This document shows positions 6,764-15,659 of a stretch of 64,000 bases of DNA, in pieces. The notes beneath the pieces are model-generated. The model made no database searches. It saw nothing but the letters and a program-made list of their open reading frames with translations, and was not told the origin of the DNA. A program made the position numbers and the translations under genes. Position 1 is the first letter of the stretch. Each line of letters begins with the position of its first letter. The stretch is taken from positions 150,566 to 214,565 of the forward strand of contig NZ_FNHS01000013.1 in assembly GCF_900103445.1 (NCBI RefSeq), given 5' to 3'. Origin of the DNA: Methylobacterium phyllostachyos. GTDB taxonomy: Bacteria > Pseudomonadota > Alphaproteobacteria > Rhizobiales > Beijerinckiaceae.

Positions 6764-9502
6764 TCACCCCCGCCGCCGTCCCCCGCCGCCCTTGTATTTC
6801 GGCTTCTGACCGCCGAGCCCCTGCGTCGAGCGCGGCTTCGGACGCTCCTGCCAAGCCACCGCGTTGGCCGGCAACTCCCGGTCCGTCCCCGGGCCCATAT
6901 TGTCGAGGTCGGGCTTGGCGATGCGGCTGCCCCCGGACCCGCGCGGCGGCTTCCGGCCGAACTTGCCGGCCTCGCGCTCCACGTCGCCCTGCCGGGCCAT
7001 CGGATCGTCGGAGACCAGCAACTCGGTCGCCTGGAGCCGCTTGAGCTCGTCGCGCAGGCGTGCCGCCTCCTCGAAGTCGAGATCGGCGGCGGCCGAACGC
7101 ATCCGCTTCTCCAGATCCGCCAGTACGGCCTTGAGATTGTGGCCGACCGTGATCGCGTCCTTGGCCAAGCCTGTATCGACTTGGACGTGGTCGCGCTCGA
7201 ACACGCTGCTGAGGATGTCGGCGATGCCGCGCTTCACGCTCTGGGGCGTGATCCCGTGCTCTTCGTTGTAGGCGAGCTGCTTGGCGCGGCGGCGCTCGGT
7301 CTCGGCCATCGCCCGCTCCATCGAGCCGGTGATGTTGTCCGCGTACAGGATGCAGCGCGCGTCGGCATTACGGGCAGCGCGGCCGATCGTCTGAATCAGC
7401 GAGGTCTCCGAGCGCAGAAAACCTTCCTTGTCGGCGTCGAGGATCGCCACCAGGGCGCATTCCGGGATGTCGAGGCCTTCGCGCAGCAGGTTGATGCCGA
7501 TCAGCACGTCGAAGGCGCCGAGCCGCAGGTCGCGGATGATCTCGATCCGCTCCAGCGTGTCGATGTCGGAGTGCATGTAGCGCACCCGCACGTTGTTCTC
7601 GTGCAGGTACTCGGTGAGGTCCTCGGCCATCCGCTTGGTGAGCGTGGTCACCAGCGTCCGGTAGCCGGCCTGCGCCACTTCGCGGACCTCGCCCAGCAGA
7701 TCGTCGACCTGGCTGCGGGCCGGGCGGATCTCGATCACGGGATCGACCAGTCCGGTCGGGCGGATCACCTGCTCGGCGAAGACGCCGCCGGTCTGCTCCA
7801 TCTCCCACTTGCCGGGCGTCGCCGAGACGTGGACCGTCATCGGCCGCATCGCGTCCCATTCCTCGAAGCGCAGCGGCCGGTTGTCGAGGCAGGAGGGCAG
7901 GCGGAAGCCGTATTCGGCCAGCGTCGCCTTCCGGCGGAAGTCGCCCCGGTACATGCCGCCGATCTGCGGCACCGTGACGTGGCTCTCGTCGGTGAAGACC
8001 AGGGCGTTGTCGGGCAGGTACTCGAACAGCGTCGGCGGCGGCTCGCCGGGCTTCCGGCCGGTGAGGTATCGCGAGTAGTTCTCGATGCCGTTGCAGGCGC
8101 CGGTCGCCTCGATCATCTCGATGTCGAACGTACAGCGCTGGTCGATGCGCTGCGCCTCGATGAGGCGGCCCATCTTGGTCAGTTCCTCGATCCGGCCCTT
8201 CAGCTCGTGCTTGATGCCCTTGATCGCCTGCTGCAGCGTCGGGCGTGGCGTGACGTAGTGCGAGTTGGCGTAGACCTTCACGAACTTCAGTTCGGAAATG
8301 GTCTTGCCGGTCAGCGGATCGAACTCGACGATGCTCTCGACCTCGTCGCCGAAGAGGCCGATCCGCCAGCCGCGATCCTCCAAGTGGGCGGGCCATAGCT
8401 CGATCGAATCACCGCGAACCCGGAAGGTGCCGCGGGCGAAGTCGGACTGGATCCGCTTGTACTGGAGCGCCACGAGGTCGGCGATGAGCTGGCGCTGCTC
8501 GATCCGCTCGCCGAGCGAGACCGTGAACGACATCGCCGTGTAGGTCTCGACCGAGCCGATACCGTAGATGCACGACACCGAGGCGACGATGATCACGTCG
8601 TCCCGCTCCAGCAGGGCGCGCGTCGCGGCATGGCGCATCCGGTCGATCTGCTCGTTGATCGACGATTCCTTCTCGATGAACGTGTCGGAGCGGGGGACGT
8701 AGGCCTCGGGCTGGTAATAGTCGTAGTAGGAGACGAAGTACTCGACCGCGTTGTCGGGGAAGAACGCCTTGAACTCCCCGTAGAGCTGCGCGGCCAGCGT
8801 CTTGTTGGGCGCCAGGATCAGGGCGGGGCGCTGGGTCTCCTCGATGATCTTGGCCATCGTGAAGGTCTTGCCGGAGCCGGTGACGCCGAGCAGCACCTGA
8901 TCGCGCTCATGGGCCTGCACGCCGTTGACCAGTTCGGCGATGGCCTTCGGCTGATCGCCGGCCGGCGTGAATTCGGATTTCAGCGTGAACCGGACGCCGC
9001 CCTCGGATTTCTGCGGCCGCTCCGGGCGGTGAGGCACCCAGGTCTGGCCGTCCTTGAACAGCGGGTTGCCCTCGGTGAGCAGCCGCTCGAGGGCCGTAAT
9101 CGTGGCCGAAGCGCCGCCGTCGCCGCCGGGATCGGGCAATTCGGCGCCCTCCGGCACCGGGCCGTCCTCCGGCGGGGTCAGGCCGAGCGCCTGGGCGAGG
9201 CGCGGGTCGACATCCGCCGCGTCGCCGAGCGCGAAACCGGCCTGCGGCGCTTCCGCGAAGCCGTCGCGGGCGATCTCCGCCCGGCGCTCGGCGGCCTGCG
9301 TGGTCCCGCCTTTGCCGCCGCGCCCCTTGGGTTTGCCCGGGCGCGCGGGCGGCTCCGGCGGCGCTTCGATCGGCGCCGGCCGGTTACGGTTGAGCGCCGG
9401 GTTCAGCAACGCGGCGAGATAGGTGTCGAGCGGCTTCAGCTCGGGCTTCGACGCCTTGGCGGATGTGGCCGAGACGGAGCGCGATTTCTTCGGAGCGGGC
9501 AT
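6764..9502 (-). CDS. uvrB: excinuclease ABC subunit B
   Basis: UvrB, the damage-verifying helicase-like subunit of nucleotide excision repair, works with UvrA and UvrC in the cytosol. Walker A GVTGSGKT lies at residues 206-213; the beta-hairpin region YYDYYQPEAYVP, the DESHVT Walker B motif and the C-terminal UVR domain (LDFEEAARLRDELKRLQ) are present. At 912 residues it is much longer than E. coli UvrB (about 670): the conserved core begins only near residue 172, after a Pro/Gly/Lys-rich low-complexity extension, and about 85 residues follow the UVR domain. It is transcribed alone. The extension is discussed in the findings. Confidence 0.97.
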   Translation of the reverse strand: MPAPKKSRSVSATSAKASKPELKPLDTYLAALLNPALNRNRPAPIEAPPEPPARPGKPKGRGGKGGTTQAAERRAEIARDGFAEAPQAGFALGDAADVDPRLAQALGLTPPEDGPVPEGAELPDPGGDGGASATITALERLLTEGNPLFKDGQTWVPHRPERPQKSEGGVRFTLKSEFTPAGDQPKAIAELVNGVQAHERDQVLLGVTGSGKTFTMAKIIEETQRPALILAPNKTLAAQLYGEFKAFFPDNAVEYFVSYYDYYQPEAYVPRSDTFIEKESSINEQIDRMRHAATRALLERDDVIIVASVSCIYGIGSVETYTAMSFTVSLGERIEQRQLIADLVALQYKRIQSDFARGTFRVRGDSIELWPAHLEDRGWRIGLFGDEVESIVEFDPLTGKTISELKFVKVYANSHYVTPRPTLQQAIKGIKHELKGRIEELTKMGRLIEAQRIDQRCTFDIEMIEATGACNGIENYSRYLTGRKPGEPPPTLFEYLPDNALVFTDESHVTVPQIGGMYRGDFRRKATLAEYGFRLPSCLDNRPLRFEEWDAMRPMTVHVSATPGKWEMEQTGGVFAEQVIRPTGLVDPVIEIRPARSQVDDLLGEVREVAQAGYRTLVTTLTKRMAEDLTEYLHENNVRVRYMHSDIDTLERIEIIRDLRLGAFDVLIGINLLREGLDIPECALVAILDADKEGFLRSETSLIQTIGRAARNADARCILYADNITGSMERAMAETERRRAKQLAYNEEHGITPQSVKRGIADILSSVFERDHVQVDTGLAKDAITVGHNLKAVLADLEKRMRSAAADLDFEEAARLRDELKRLQATELLVSDDPMARQGDVEREAGKFGRKPPRGSGGSRIAKPDLDNMGPGTDRELPANAVAWQERPKPRSTQGLGGQKPKYKGGGGRRRG

Positions 9503-9799
9503 GAACCCAATATGGGCCCGTCAGGCGCCGCGAGAAACCCTGCCGGGCCGGGAGTTTTTCTGCGCCGCGTCCTTCGGGGCGTGGCCCGGGGCGGTGGGTC
9601 GGGTTCTGTCGCGCCGTCACCGTTCCCGGGGATGATCATTGGAATACAACCGTTAGGTAGTCTTCGCGCTAACTCGAGCTGGAAAAGCCAATCTCATGTC
9701 TGGGAAACCGGGCGTTGAGGGTGGCGAATTGGCTTGCGACGAGCTGCGAGGGCCGTTACTTTGCGCCGCAAAGCACGATGCAGCCGGGGCGTGAAACGC
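9503..9799. other. intergenic region between uvrB and a membrane-protein gene
   Basis: About 300 bp between divergent genes. It must hold the promoters of uvrB (minus) and of the membrane protein/HTH pair (plus). I see no convincing RNA gene, conserved repeat or SOS box in it; short open frames here look like shadows. Confidence 0.5.
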
Positions 9800-10417
9800 A
9801 TGCAGGACCTGGACAAGGCCTTGGCCGACATCGTGGCGATCCGCTCGCAGATCGCCAGGGATACGACCTTCCGCGGAGTCGGCGCGGCGACGATCGCCGC
9901 CACCGGTGGACTCGCCCTGGCCTGCGCGACGGGTCAAGCCCTGTGGCTCGGCGACCCGTCGGTCCGGACCGGCCTGTTCTTCGGCCTCTGGGTCGCGGCT
10001 GCCCTGGCGGCCTTCGCCATGATTGGGATCGAGGCGGTGCGGCGGACCCGCCGCCTGCATTCCGGCCTGGCCGACGCCATGGTGTGGAACGCCATCGAGG
10101 TCTTCCTACCGGCGGCCGGCGCCGGGGCCTGCCTTGCGCTGGTGATCGCCCGGTTCGCCCCTCAGGAGGTTTGGATGCTGCCGGGCCTCTGGCAGGTCCT
10201 GGTTGGGCTCGGCCTGTTCGCCTCGGCGCGCATCTTGCCGCGGGGCGTTCAGGGGGTTGGCGCCTGGTACCTGCTCGCCGGCCTCGGCGTGCTGGCCTTC
10301 TCGGCGGAGACGCGGCTGCTCTCCCCCTGGACCATGGGGCTGCCCTTCCTGGTCGGTCAGACCTGGCTGGCTGCCATCGTTCACCACGGCGCCCGGGCCT
10401 ACGATGATGGCCTCTGA
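9800..10417 (+). CDS. multi-pass membrane protein paired with an HTH regulator
   Basis: A 205-residue inner-membrane protein with about six predicted transmembrane segments (for example ATIAATGGLALACATG, FFGLWVAAALAAFAMIG, VLVGLGLFASARIL). The start is ATG 9800 (MQDLDKALADIVAIRSQIA), which leaves a short cytosolic helix before the first segment; an upstream in-frame ATG would add a basic, non-conserved-looking 22 residues. Its 3' end overlaps the start of the winged-helix gene at 10404, so the two are translationally coupled. The function is unknown; it may act as a sensor or be the target of the regulator. Confidence 0.75.
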   Translation: MQDLDKALADIVAIRSQIARDTTFRGVGAATIAATGGLALACATGQALWLGDPSVRTGLFFGLWVAAALAAFAMIGIEAVRRTRRLHSGLADAMVWNAIEVFLPAAGAGACLALVIARFAPQEVWMLPGLWQVLVGLGLFASARILPRGVQGVGAWYLLAGLGVLAFSAETRLLSPWTMGLPFLVGQTWLAAIVHHGARAYDDGL

Positions 10418-10793
10418 TCGCGACGATGGCCGCTTCTCCTACGAGGGGCTGGACCGGATCATCCACGAGCGGGCGCGGCTCTCCGTACTGACCTCCCTGG
10501 TGGCTCACCCCAAGGGGCTGCCCTTCCCGGATCTGAAGCGCCTGTGCGGCCTGACCGATGGCAACCTGAGCCGACACCTCGCGGTTCTGAGTGAGGCGGA
10601 CTTCGTGACCCTCCAGAAGGGGTTCGCGCAGAACCGCCCGCAGACGGTGTGCCAGCTGACCGCGAGCGGTCGGCAGCGCTTCATCGGCTATCTCGGCGTC
10701 CTGGAACAGGTGGTCCGCGACGCCGCGGAGGCCGCCGAGTCCGGGCCGGAAACGGGGCGACATGGCCTCGATCCGGCCACGAAACCGGCATGA
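10404..10793 (+). CDS. winged-helix transcriptional regulator (HTH_34/MarR-ArsR-like)
   Basis: A small DNA-binding protein of 129 residues (128 if ATG 10407 is used). Its winged helix is plain: RLSVLTSLVAHPKGLPFPD, then DLKRLCGLTDGNLSRHLAV and LTASGRQRF. This is the pattern of the HTH_34 group of small regulators, often found next to membrane-protein genes. The start overlaps the stop of the upstream membrane protein by 14 bp. The pair probably forms one autoregulated unit. The signal sensed is unknown and no ligand domain is present. Confidence 0.85.
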   Translation: MMASDRDDGRFSYEGLDRIIHERARLSVLTSLVAHPKGLPFPDLKRLCGLTDGNLSRHLAVLSEADFVTLQKGFAQNRPQTVCQLTASGRQRFIGYLGVLEQVVRDAAEAAESGPETGRHGLDPATKPA

Positions 10794-10870
10794 GACCGTT
10801 TAATCATTCCAAGATTGTTCATGCCGCCCCGATAAACTTCACCGATACGCTCTGGCCGGGAGACGATACG

Positions 10871-11596
10871 ATGCACAGTGAGGCGGCGCCGAAGGCCCTG
10901 CACGCCGCGATCATCATGGACGGCAACGGGCGCTGGGCGACGCAGCGCGGCCTGCCCCGGCTCGCCGGACATCATCGGGGCGTCGAGGCGATCCGGCGGA
11001 CCGCCGAGGCCTGCCCGGATCTCGGCATCGGCACGCTGACCCTCTACGCCTTCTCGGCCGACAACTGGCAGCGCCCAGCCGAGGAGGTCGGCGGGTTGAT
11101 GCGCCTCCTGCGCTCTTACCTGCGCAACGAGACCCAGCGGCTCGCCCGCACCGGCACGCGGCTCAGCGTCGTGGGCCGTCGCGACCGGCTCCCGACGGGC
11201 ATCCCAGAAGCGATCGCGGCCGCGGAGGCCGCCACCGCGGCGGGGACCCGCCTGCACCTGCGGATCTGCGTCGACTATTCCGCCCGCGACGCGATCATCG
11301 CGGCGGCGCGACGCCTCCAGGGTGAGGAGGCCGTGACGCGCGAGGATTTTGGGGCGCTGGTGGCGGGGGAGATGCACGGCTCGCCTGTCGAGGTCGATCT
11401 GCTGATCCGTACCGGGGGCGAGCAGCGCCTGTCCGACTTCCTGCTGTGGGAGGCGGCCTATGCCGAGCTGCACTTCACCGAGCGGATGTGGCCCGATTTC
11501 GGACCCGAAGATCTCGCCGCCGCCATGGCGGAGTTCCAGCGCCGGGAACGCCGGTTCGGCGGCCTGAAGACCGCGGCGGTCCCGGCGGCGGCCTGA
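10871..11596 (+). CDS. cis-prenyltransferase, UppS family (di-trans,poly-cis-decaprenylcistransferase)
   Basis: A 241-residue (Z)-prenyl diphosphate synthase that elongates farnesyl diphosphate with isopentenyl diphosphate at the membrane surface. The catalytic loop MDGNGRWA carries Asp17; FSADNWQRP and the C-terminal block DLLIRTGGEQRLSDFLLW are intact, so it should be active. The start is ATG 10871; an upstream in-frame ATG near 10790 would add 27 residues that do not look like family sequence. The usual uppS neighbours (frr, cdsA, dxr, bamA) are absent, so this may be a second copy with a different chain length or purpose. Confidence 0.9.
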   Translation: MHSEAAPKALHAAIIMDGNGRWATQRGLPRLAGHHRGVEAIRRTAEACPDLGIGTLTLYAFSADNWQRPAEEVGGLMRLLRSYLRNETQRLARTGTRLSVVGRRDRLPTGIPEAIAAAEAATAAGTRLHLRICVDYSARDAIIAAARRLQGEEAVTREDFGALVAGEMHGSPVEVDLLIRTGGEQRLSDFLLWEAAYAELHFTERMWPDFGPEDLAAAMAEFQRRERRFGGLKTAAVPAAA

Positions 11597-11640
11597 GCGG
11601 CGCTTGACGAGCGCCTGAAGCCGCGCAGAGGGTTTCTGCC

Positions 11641-12861
11641 ATGAACGAGACCCTTGCCGACCGTCGCATCCTCCTCGTCATCGGCGGGGGCATCGCGGCC
11701 TACAAGGCCCTCGACCTGATCCGGCGCCTGCGCGAGCGCGGCGCCAGCGTCTGTCCGGTCCTGACCCAGGGGGCGCAGGAATTCGTCACGCCGCTGGCCG
11801 CCGCGGCGCTCGCGGGCGAGCGCGCCCATACCGACCTGTTCGACCGCGCCAGCGAAGCCGAGATCGGCCATATCAAGCTCGCCCGGCAGGCTGACGCCGT
11901 GGTGGTGGCGCCCGCCACCGCCAACCTGATGGCCCGGGTGGCGGGCGGCCACGCGGCGGACCTCGCCACGACGATCCTGCTGGCCACGACCCTGCCGATC
12001 CTGATCGCGCCGGCCATGAACGTGCAGATGTGGGCGCACCCAGCGACCCGCCGCAACCGCGCGACCCTGGAGGGCGACGGTGTTCACATCGTCGGCCCCA
12101 ATGCCGGCCGGATGGCCGAGCCCGAGACCGGCCCCGGCCGCATGGCCGAGCCCCACGAGATCGCCGACGCGTTGGAGCGGATGCTGGGCGTGGGCGCTGA
12201 CCGCCCCCTCGCCGGCCGGCGCGTGCTGGTGACTTCCGGCCCGACCCACGAGCCGATCGACCCGGTGCGCTACATCGCCAACCGCTCCTCCGGCCGCCAG
12301 GGCCACGCCATCGCGCAGGCCGCCGCGCGGGCGGGTGCTTCCGTGACGCTGATCTCCGGGCCGGTGGCGATCCCGGACCCGCCGGGCGTCGCTGTCATCC
12401 GGGTGGAGACAGCCCGGGAGATGCTGGAGGCCGTCGAGGCTGCGATGCCCGCCGACATCGCGATCTTCGCCGCCGCGGTGGCGGATTGGCGGCCCGAGCA
12501 GGAGGCCGGCGCCAAGAAGATCAAGAAGGACGGCACCGGCCCCGCGCCGCTGGCGCTCGCCGAGAACCCCGACATCCTGGCCACGATCGCGCGCAAGACG
12601 GTCGGGCGCCCGCCCCTGGTGGTCGGGTTCGCGGCCGAGACCGACACGGTGCTGGACCATGCCCGGGCCAAGATCGCCCGCAAGGGTTGCGACCTGATCG
12701 TGGCCAACGACGTCTCGGCGGCGGGGGGCGTGATGGGCGGGCTTGAGAATACGGTCCACCTGATCCACCGCGACGGCGCGGTGGAGACCTGGCCGCGTCT
12801 CAGCAAGGACGAGGTTGCCCGGCGGCTGGTGGTGTATCTCGCGGGTATGGTGGCGGGGTGA
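11641..12861 (+). CDS. coaBC: bifunctional phosphopantothenoylcysteine decarboxylase / phosphopantothenate-cysteine ligase
   Basis: CoaBC carries out two steps of coenzyme A synthesis: joining cysteine to 4'-phosphopantothenate and decarboxylating the product. The N-terminal FMN-binding decarboxylase (about 1-190) has IGGGIAAYKALDL, the catalytic His77 in IGHIKLA and the PAMNVQMW motif. The C-terminal ligase (about 195-406) has TSGPTHEPIDPVRYI, NRSSGRQGHA and a Lys loop (AKKIKKDG). The 406-residue length is normal. It starts 44 bp after the cis-prenyltransferase stop and may be co-transcribed. Confidence 0.97.
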   Translation: MNETLADRRILLVIGGGIAAYKALDLIRRLRERGASVCPVLTQGAQEFVTPLAAAALAGERAHTDLFDRASEAEIGHIKLARQADAVVVAPATANLMARVAGGHAADLATTILLATTLPILIAPAMNVQMWAHPATRRNRATLEGDGVHIVGPNAGRMAEPETGPGRMAEPHEIADALERMLGVGADRPLAGRRVLVTSGPTHEPIDPVRYIANRSSGRQGHAIAQAAARAGASVTLISGPVAIPDPPGVAVIRVETAREMLEAVEAAMPADIAIFAAAVADWRPEQEAGAKKIKKDGTGPAPLALAENPDILATIARKTVGRPPLVVGFAAETDTVLDHARAKIARKGCDLIVANDVSAAGGVMGGLENTVHLIHRDGAVETWPRLSKDEVARRLVVYLAGMVAG

Positions 12862-13186
12862 GGCCACCTTTTTCAGAGGCGCTTGCCAGATCGGAATGCG
12901 CTGATCCCTTTCCCGGGCGCGTGCAGCGGCAGCGGAAGGCGGCACGGGAGCCAGCAGAAGACTTCGCGAAGCGTCTCCTTACAATCAGGCTGTGCCGCGT
13001 GCGCGGCGCTCTTCGCATTGGGGCCCCGGATTAGGGTCCGCTGCGCTGCACCTGTCCGGGAAAAGGCGGCGGTATGCGCCGATTTGCGTTGCGCCCAAAA
13101 AAGCGCTGCCCTGGCCTCAACCGGTGCGAGTCGCTAGAAGGCGCGGCGACGGCCGGCGCGCATGGCGCCGGTTCCAGGGAGAAACC
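12862..13186. other. intergenic region, coaBC to FKBP
   Basis: About 325 bp between two plus-strand genes. It probably contains the FKBP promoter. Short open frames exist, but their residue composition looks random and they lack ribosome sites. No RNA gene, repeat or clear terminator is visible. Confidence 0.45.
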
Positions 13187-13603
13187 ATGCCTCGCCTGTC
13201 CCTTATCGCCGGAGCCGCGTTGATCGCCATGAGCACTGCCGCCACTGCCGAGACCGTCACGCTGCCCTCCGGGCTGAAGTATCAGGACGAGGTCGTCGGG
13301 ACCGGGCCCGAGCCGAAGCCCGGCCAGCAGGTCACCGTCCAGTATACCGGCTGGCTCGACGAGGGTGGCAAGAAGGGCAAGAAGTTCGATTCCTCCCGCG
13401 ACCGCAACCAGCCCTTCTCGTTCCCCCTCGGCGCCGGCCAAGTGATCAAGGGCTGGGACGAGGGCGTCGCCACCATGAAGGTGGGCGGCAAGCGTACCCT
13501 GATCATCCCGCCGCAGCTCGGCTACGGCGCCCGGGGCGCCGGCGGCGTCATCCCGCCGAACGCCACCCTGATCTTCGACGTCGAACTCCTCGGCGCGAAG
13601 TAA
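13187..13603 (+). CDS. FKBP-type peptidyl-prolyl cis-trans isomerase, exported
   Basis: A 138-residue protein with a Sec signal peptide (about 1-21, cut at ATA-ET) followed by one FKBP domain. The domain shows VTVQYTGWL, the FDSSRDRNQPFSF strand, VIKGWDEGVATMKVGG and YGARGAGGVIPPNATLIFDVEL, which carry the usual active-site aromatics. It should catalyse proline isomerisation during folding in the periplasm. The start is ATG 13187 with AGGGAGA upstream; a longer open frame lacks a signal peptide. The SMC-complex gene jetA starts 36 bp downstream and read-through into it is possible. Confidence 0.95.
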   Translation: MPRLSLIAGAALIAMSTAATAETVTLPSGLKYQDEVVGTGPEPKPGQQVTVQYTGWLDEGGKKGKKFDSSRDRNQPFSFPLGAGQVIKGWDEGVATMKVGGKRTLIIPPQLGYGARGAGGVIPPNATLIFDVELLGAK

Positions 13604-13638
13604 GGTCACGGCTGCGCGACGGCGGAAGTTCCAAAGGA

Positions 13639-15009
13639 ATGCTGTTCGCGCAGCTGCCCGACGAGCTGTTCAAGCCGCTGGCTTCTCCGAGCCGCGGCTT
13701 CAACGCAGCCCTGTTGCTGCACCTGCACCGGCGGGTCCTCGGGGCCGAGCCGGTGCGCAAGGCCGAACTTTTGGCCGAGATCGGCGACTTCGCCGCGGGC
13801 TGGAGCGATCCCGAGGTCAGCGGCGACGAGCCGATCTCGGCCGATCCCACCGAGCGCCGCACCGCCCTCTATCGCCGCCTGCTCGACACCGGCTGGCTGA
13901 TCGAGCGCCGCGAGCGCTACGTGCCGGTGGTCGAGTTCGACCCCGAGGCGCGGCTTCTGCTCGAAGAGCTGTCCCGGCTCGAACGGGGCGAGACCCGCTC
14001 GTATGGCGGCGCCGTGCTGGAGGTGCTGGGCGGGCTGGAGAGCGCCCTGTCGGATCCTGGCAGCCGCTCCGAGGCGCTGGCGAATGCCGCCCGGGCGGCG
14101 GCGGCGTTCCTGGCCCATGTGCGCGGGCTGGCCGCCGGCATGCGCAAGGTCGAGGAGCGCATCCTGCGCGAGCCCGACCGGGCCAAGACCTTCCGGCTGT
14201 TCTTCGAGGATTTCGTCGAGCGCCACCTGATCAGCGACTACCGGACGCTGCACACGCGCTTCAACCCGTTCCGCTTTCGCGCCAGCGTAGTGCGCGAGGC
14301 CGGCCGGGCTTTGCGCGACGCTCTGACGGTCCGGGCGCTGGCCGAGGGCCTGATCCGCGAGGGCCGCAGCCCCGATCTCGACGCCGCCCAGCGGGCGGTG
14401 CGCGCCGATCTCGCCCAGATCCTCACGGTGTTCGAGGGGCTCGACAACCACCTCGACGCGGTCGATGCCGTGGTGGCGCGGCTGGAGCGCCGGATTGCCG
14501 CCGCCCTGCATATCATGGACCGGCCGGATCCCGGCGGCGTCGAGCGCGCTGCCGCGATGCTGCGCGCGGTCGGCGGTTCCGAGATCGCCCCCGACGTCCC
14601 GACCGATGTCTCGCTGCTGCGCCCGCCGATCGGCCACGCCCATCTCCAGGTGCCGCGGGCGCGCAAAGCCGCAATCGACATGGAGCCCCTCCCCGACATC
14701 GAGGACGATCCCGTGGTCGATGCCTTCGCGGCCGCCAAGGCGGAGTTCCGCCGCCGCACCACCGTGACCCCGGAGAGCATGACGGCCTTCGTGGAGGCCC
14801 GGCTCGGCAAGGCGGTGCGGCTGCGCGGATCGCAGATCGCGATCGCCGACGTCGACGACTTCATCGTGTTCCAGCGCCTGCGCGAGATCGACGTGCTGTT
14901 CGACGCGCAACTCGGCGCGCGCTACGCCCTCACCCGGCTGCCCGAGCGCGTCGCCAACGGCTGGCTCGATTGTCCGGATTTCCTGCTGGAGCGGCGCCCC
15001 GGTGCTTGA
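13639..15009 (+). CDS. jetA: JetA-like (MksF/kleisin-type) subunit of a Wadjet-like SMC complex
   Basis: A 456-residue largely helical protein with an N-terminal winged-helix-like region (about 1-110) and a long charged helical middle (KVEERILREPDRAKTFRLF). It is identified as the kleisin-like subunit by its place just before a JetB-like gene and near an SMC-like ATPase, and by general resemblance to the Wadjet JetA family. Known JetA/MksF subunits bridge the two ATPase heads. The start is ATG 13639 with an AAAGGA ribosome site. It overlaps jetB by 8 bp. The subtype cannot be fixed without a profile search. Confidence 0.75.
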   Translation: MLFAQLPDELFKPLASPSRGFNAALLLHLHRRVLGAEPVRKAELLAEIGDFAAGWSDPEVSGDEPISADPTERRTALYRRLLDTGWLIERRERYVPVVEFDPEARLLLEELSRLERGETRSYGGAVLEVLGGLESALSDPGSRSEALANAARAAAAFLAHVRGLAAGMRKVEERILREPDRAKTFRLFFEDFVERHLISDYRTLHTRFNPFRFRASVVREAGRALRDALTVRALAEGLIREGRSPDLDAAQRAVRADLAQILTVFEGLDNHLDAVDAVVARLERRIAAALHIMDRPDPGGVERAAAMLRAVGGSEIAPDVPTDVSLLRPPIGHAHLQVPRARKAAIDMEPLPDIEDDPVVDAFAAAKAEFRRRTTVTPESMTAFVEARLGKAVRLRGSQIAIADVDDFIVFQRLREIDVLFDAQLGARYALTRLPERVANGWLDCPDFLLERRPGA

Positions 15010-15628
15010 CGGTTTCCGCGCCATCATCGACGGCGACGAGCCCGCGCCCCCCGGCGCCCGGGCACCTGACGCCGAGGAACTCAGCCGCGCCCTCCAAGTG
15101 CTGCTGAAGGGACAGGTGATCTACGCCGACACCCCAAATATCGGCCGCTCCTACGAGCTCGCCCGGCACTACGCGCCGTTCTTCACCGATTACTTCGCCT
15201 GCCTCGGCTACGCGCTGACCGTCTCGCACCGCGACCAGATGGTCTCGCTGAGCCCGGCCGCCGATGCGCCGCGTCATGACATCATGTCGGAGCGCCTGCG
15301 CAAGGACGAGACCCTGGTGCTGCTGGCGCTCCGGCTCCTCTACGAGGAGGGTCTGCGCGACCACCGCGTCGGCACGGACGGGATCGTCGAGTGCACCACC
15401 GACGAGATCGTGGAAAAAATCCGGACGGTCGCCCGCAACGAGCCCCCCGAGGAGGGCCGGCTCGCCGACATCCTGCGGCTCTACGCGCGGCGCGGCGGCC
15501 TGCGGCTCGGCGAGCGCGACCGGGTCGAGCGGGTGACGCCGCTCGCGCTCCTGCCGGGTGTGGCGGTGCTGGCCTCGGATGCGTGGCTGGAGCGCCTGCG
15601 GGCCTGGACCGAGGCCGGGGAGACTTGA
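15002..15628 (+). CDS. jetB: JetB-like (MksE/KITE, DUF4194-type) subunit of a Wadjet-like SMC complex
   Basis: A 208-residue protein with paired winged-helix character, resembling the DUF4194 JetB/MksE family: an N-terminal part (LSRALQVLLKGQVIYADTP, ELARHYAPFFTDYFACLGY) and a second one (KDETLVLLALRLLYEEGL). KITE subunits bind the kleisin and DNA in SMC complexes. It starts at GTG 15002 inside the end of jetA, so the two are translationally coupled. The expected next gene, the SMC ATPase, is displaced by about 2 kb because a chemoreceptor gene lies in between on the other strand. Confidence 0.75.
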   Translation: MLDGFRAIIDGDEPAPPGARAPDAEELSRALQVLLKGQVIYADTPNIGRSYELARHYAPFFTDYFACLGYALTVSHRDQMVSLSPAADAPRHDIMSERLRKDETLVLLALRLLYEEGLRDHRVGTDGIVECTTDEIVEKIRTVARNEPPEEGRLADILRLYARRGGLRLGERDRVERVTPLALLPGVAVLASDAWLERLRAWTEAGET

Positions 15629-15659
15629 GACCGTCTTCCGGCTGATCAGTTCGGCGCCG

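Noticed and set aside
12883..13137. A possible small gene between coaBC and the FKBP gene
   Set aside because: No ribosome site, mixed composition and no hydrophobic or conserved pattern; taken as non-coding.
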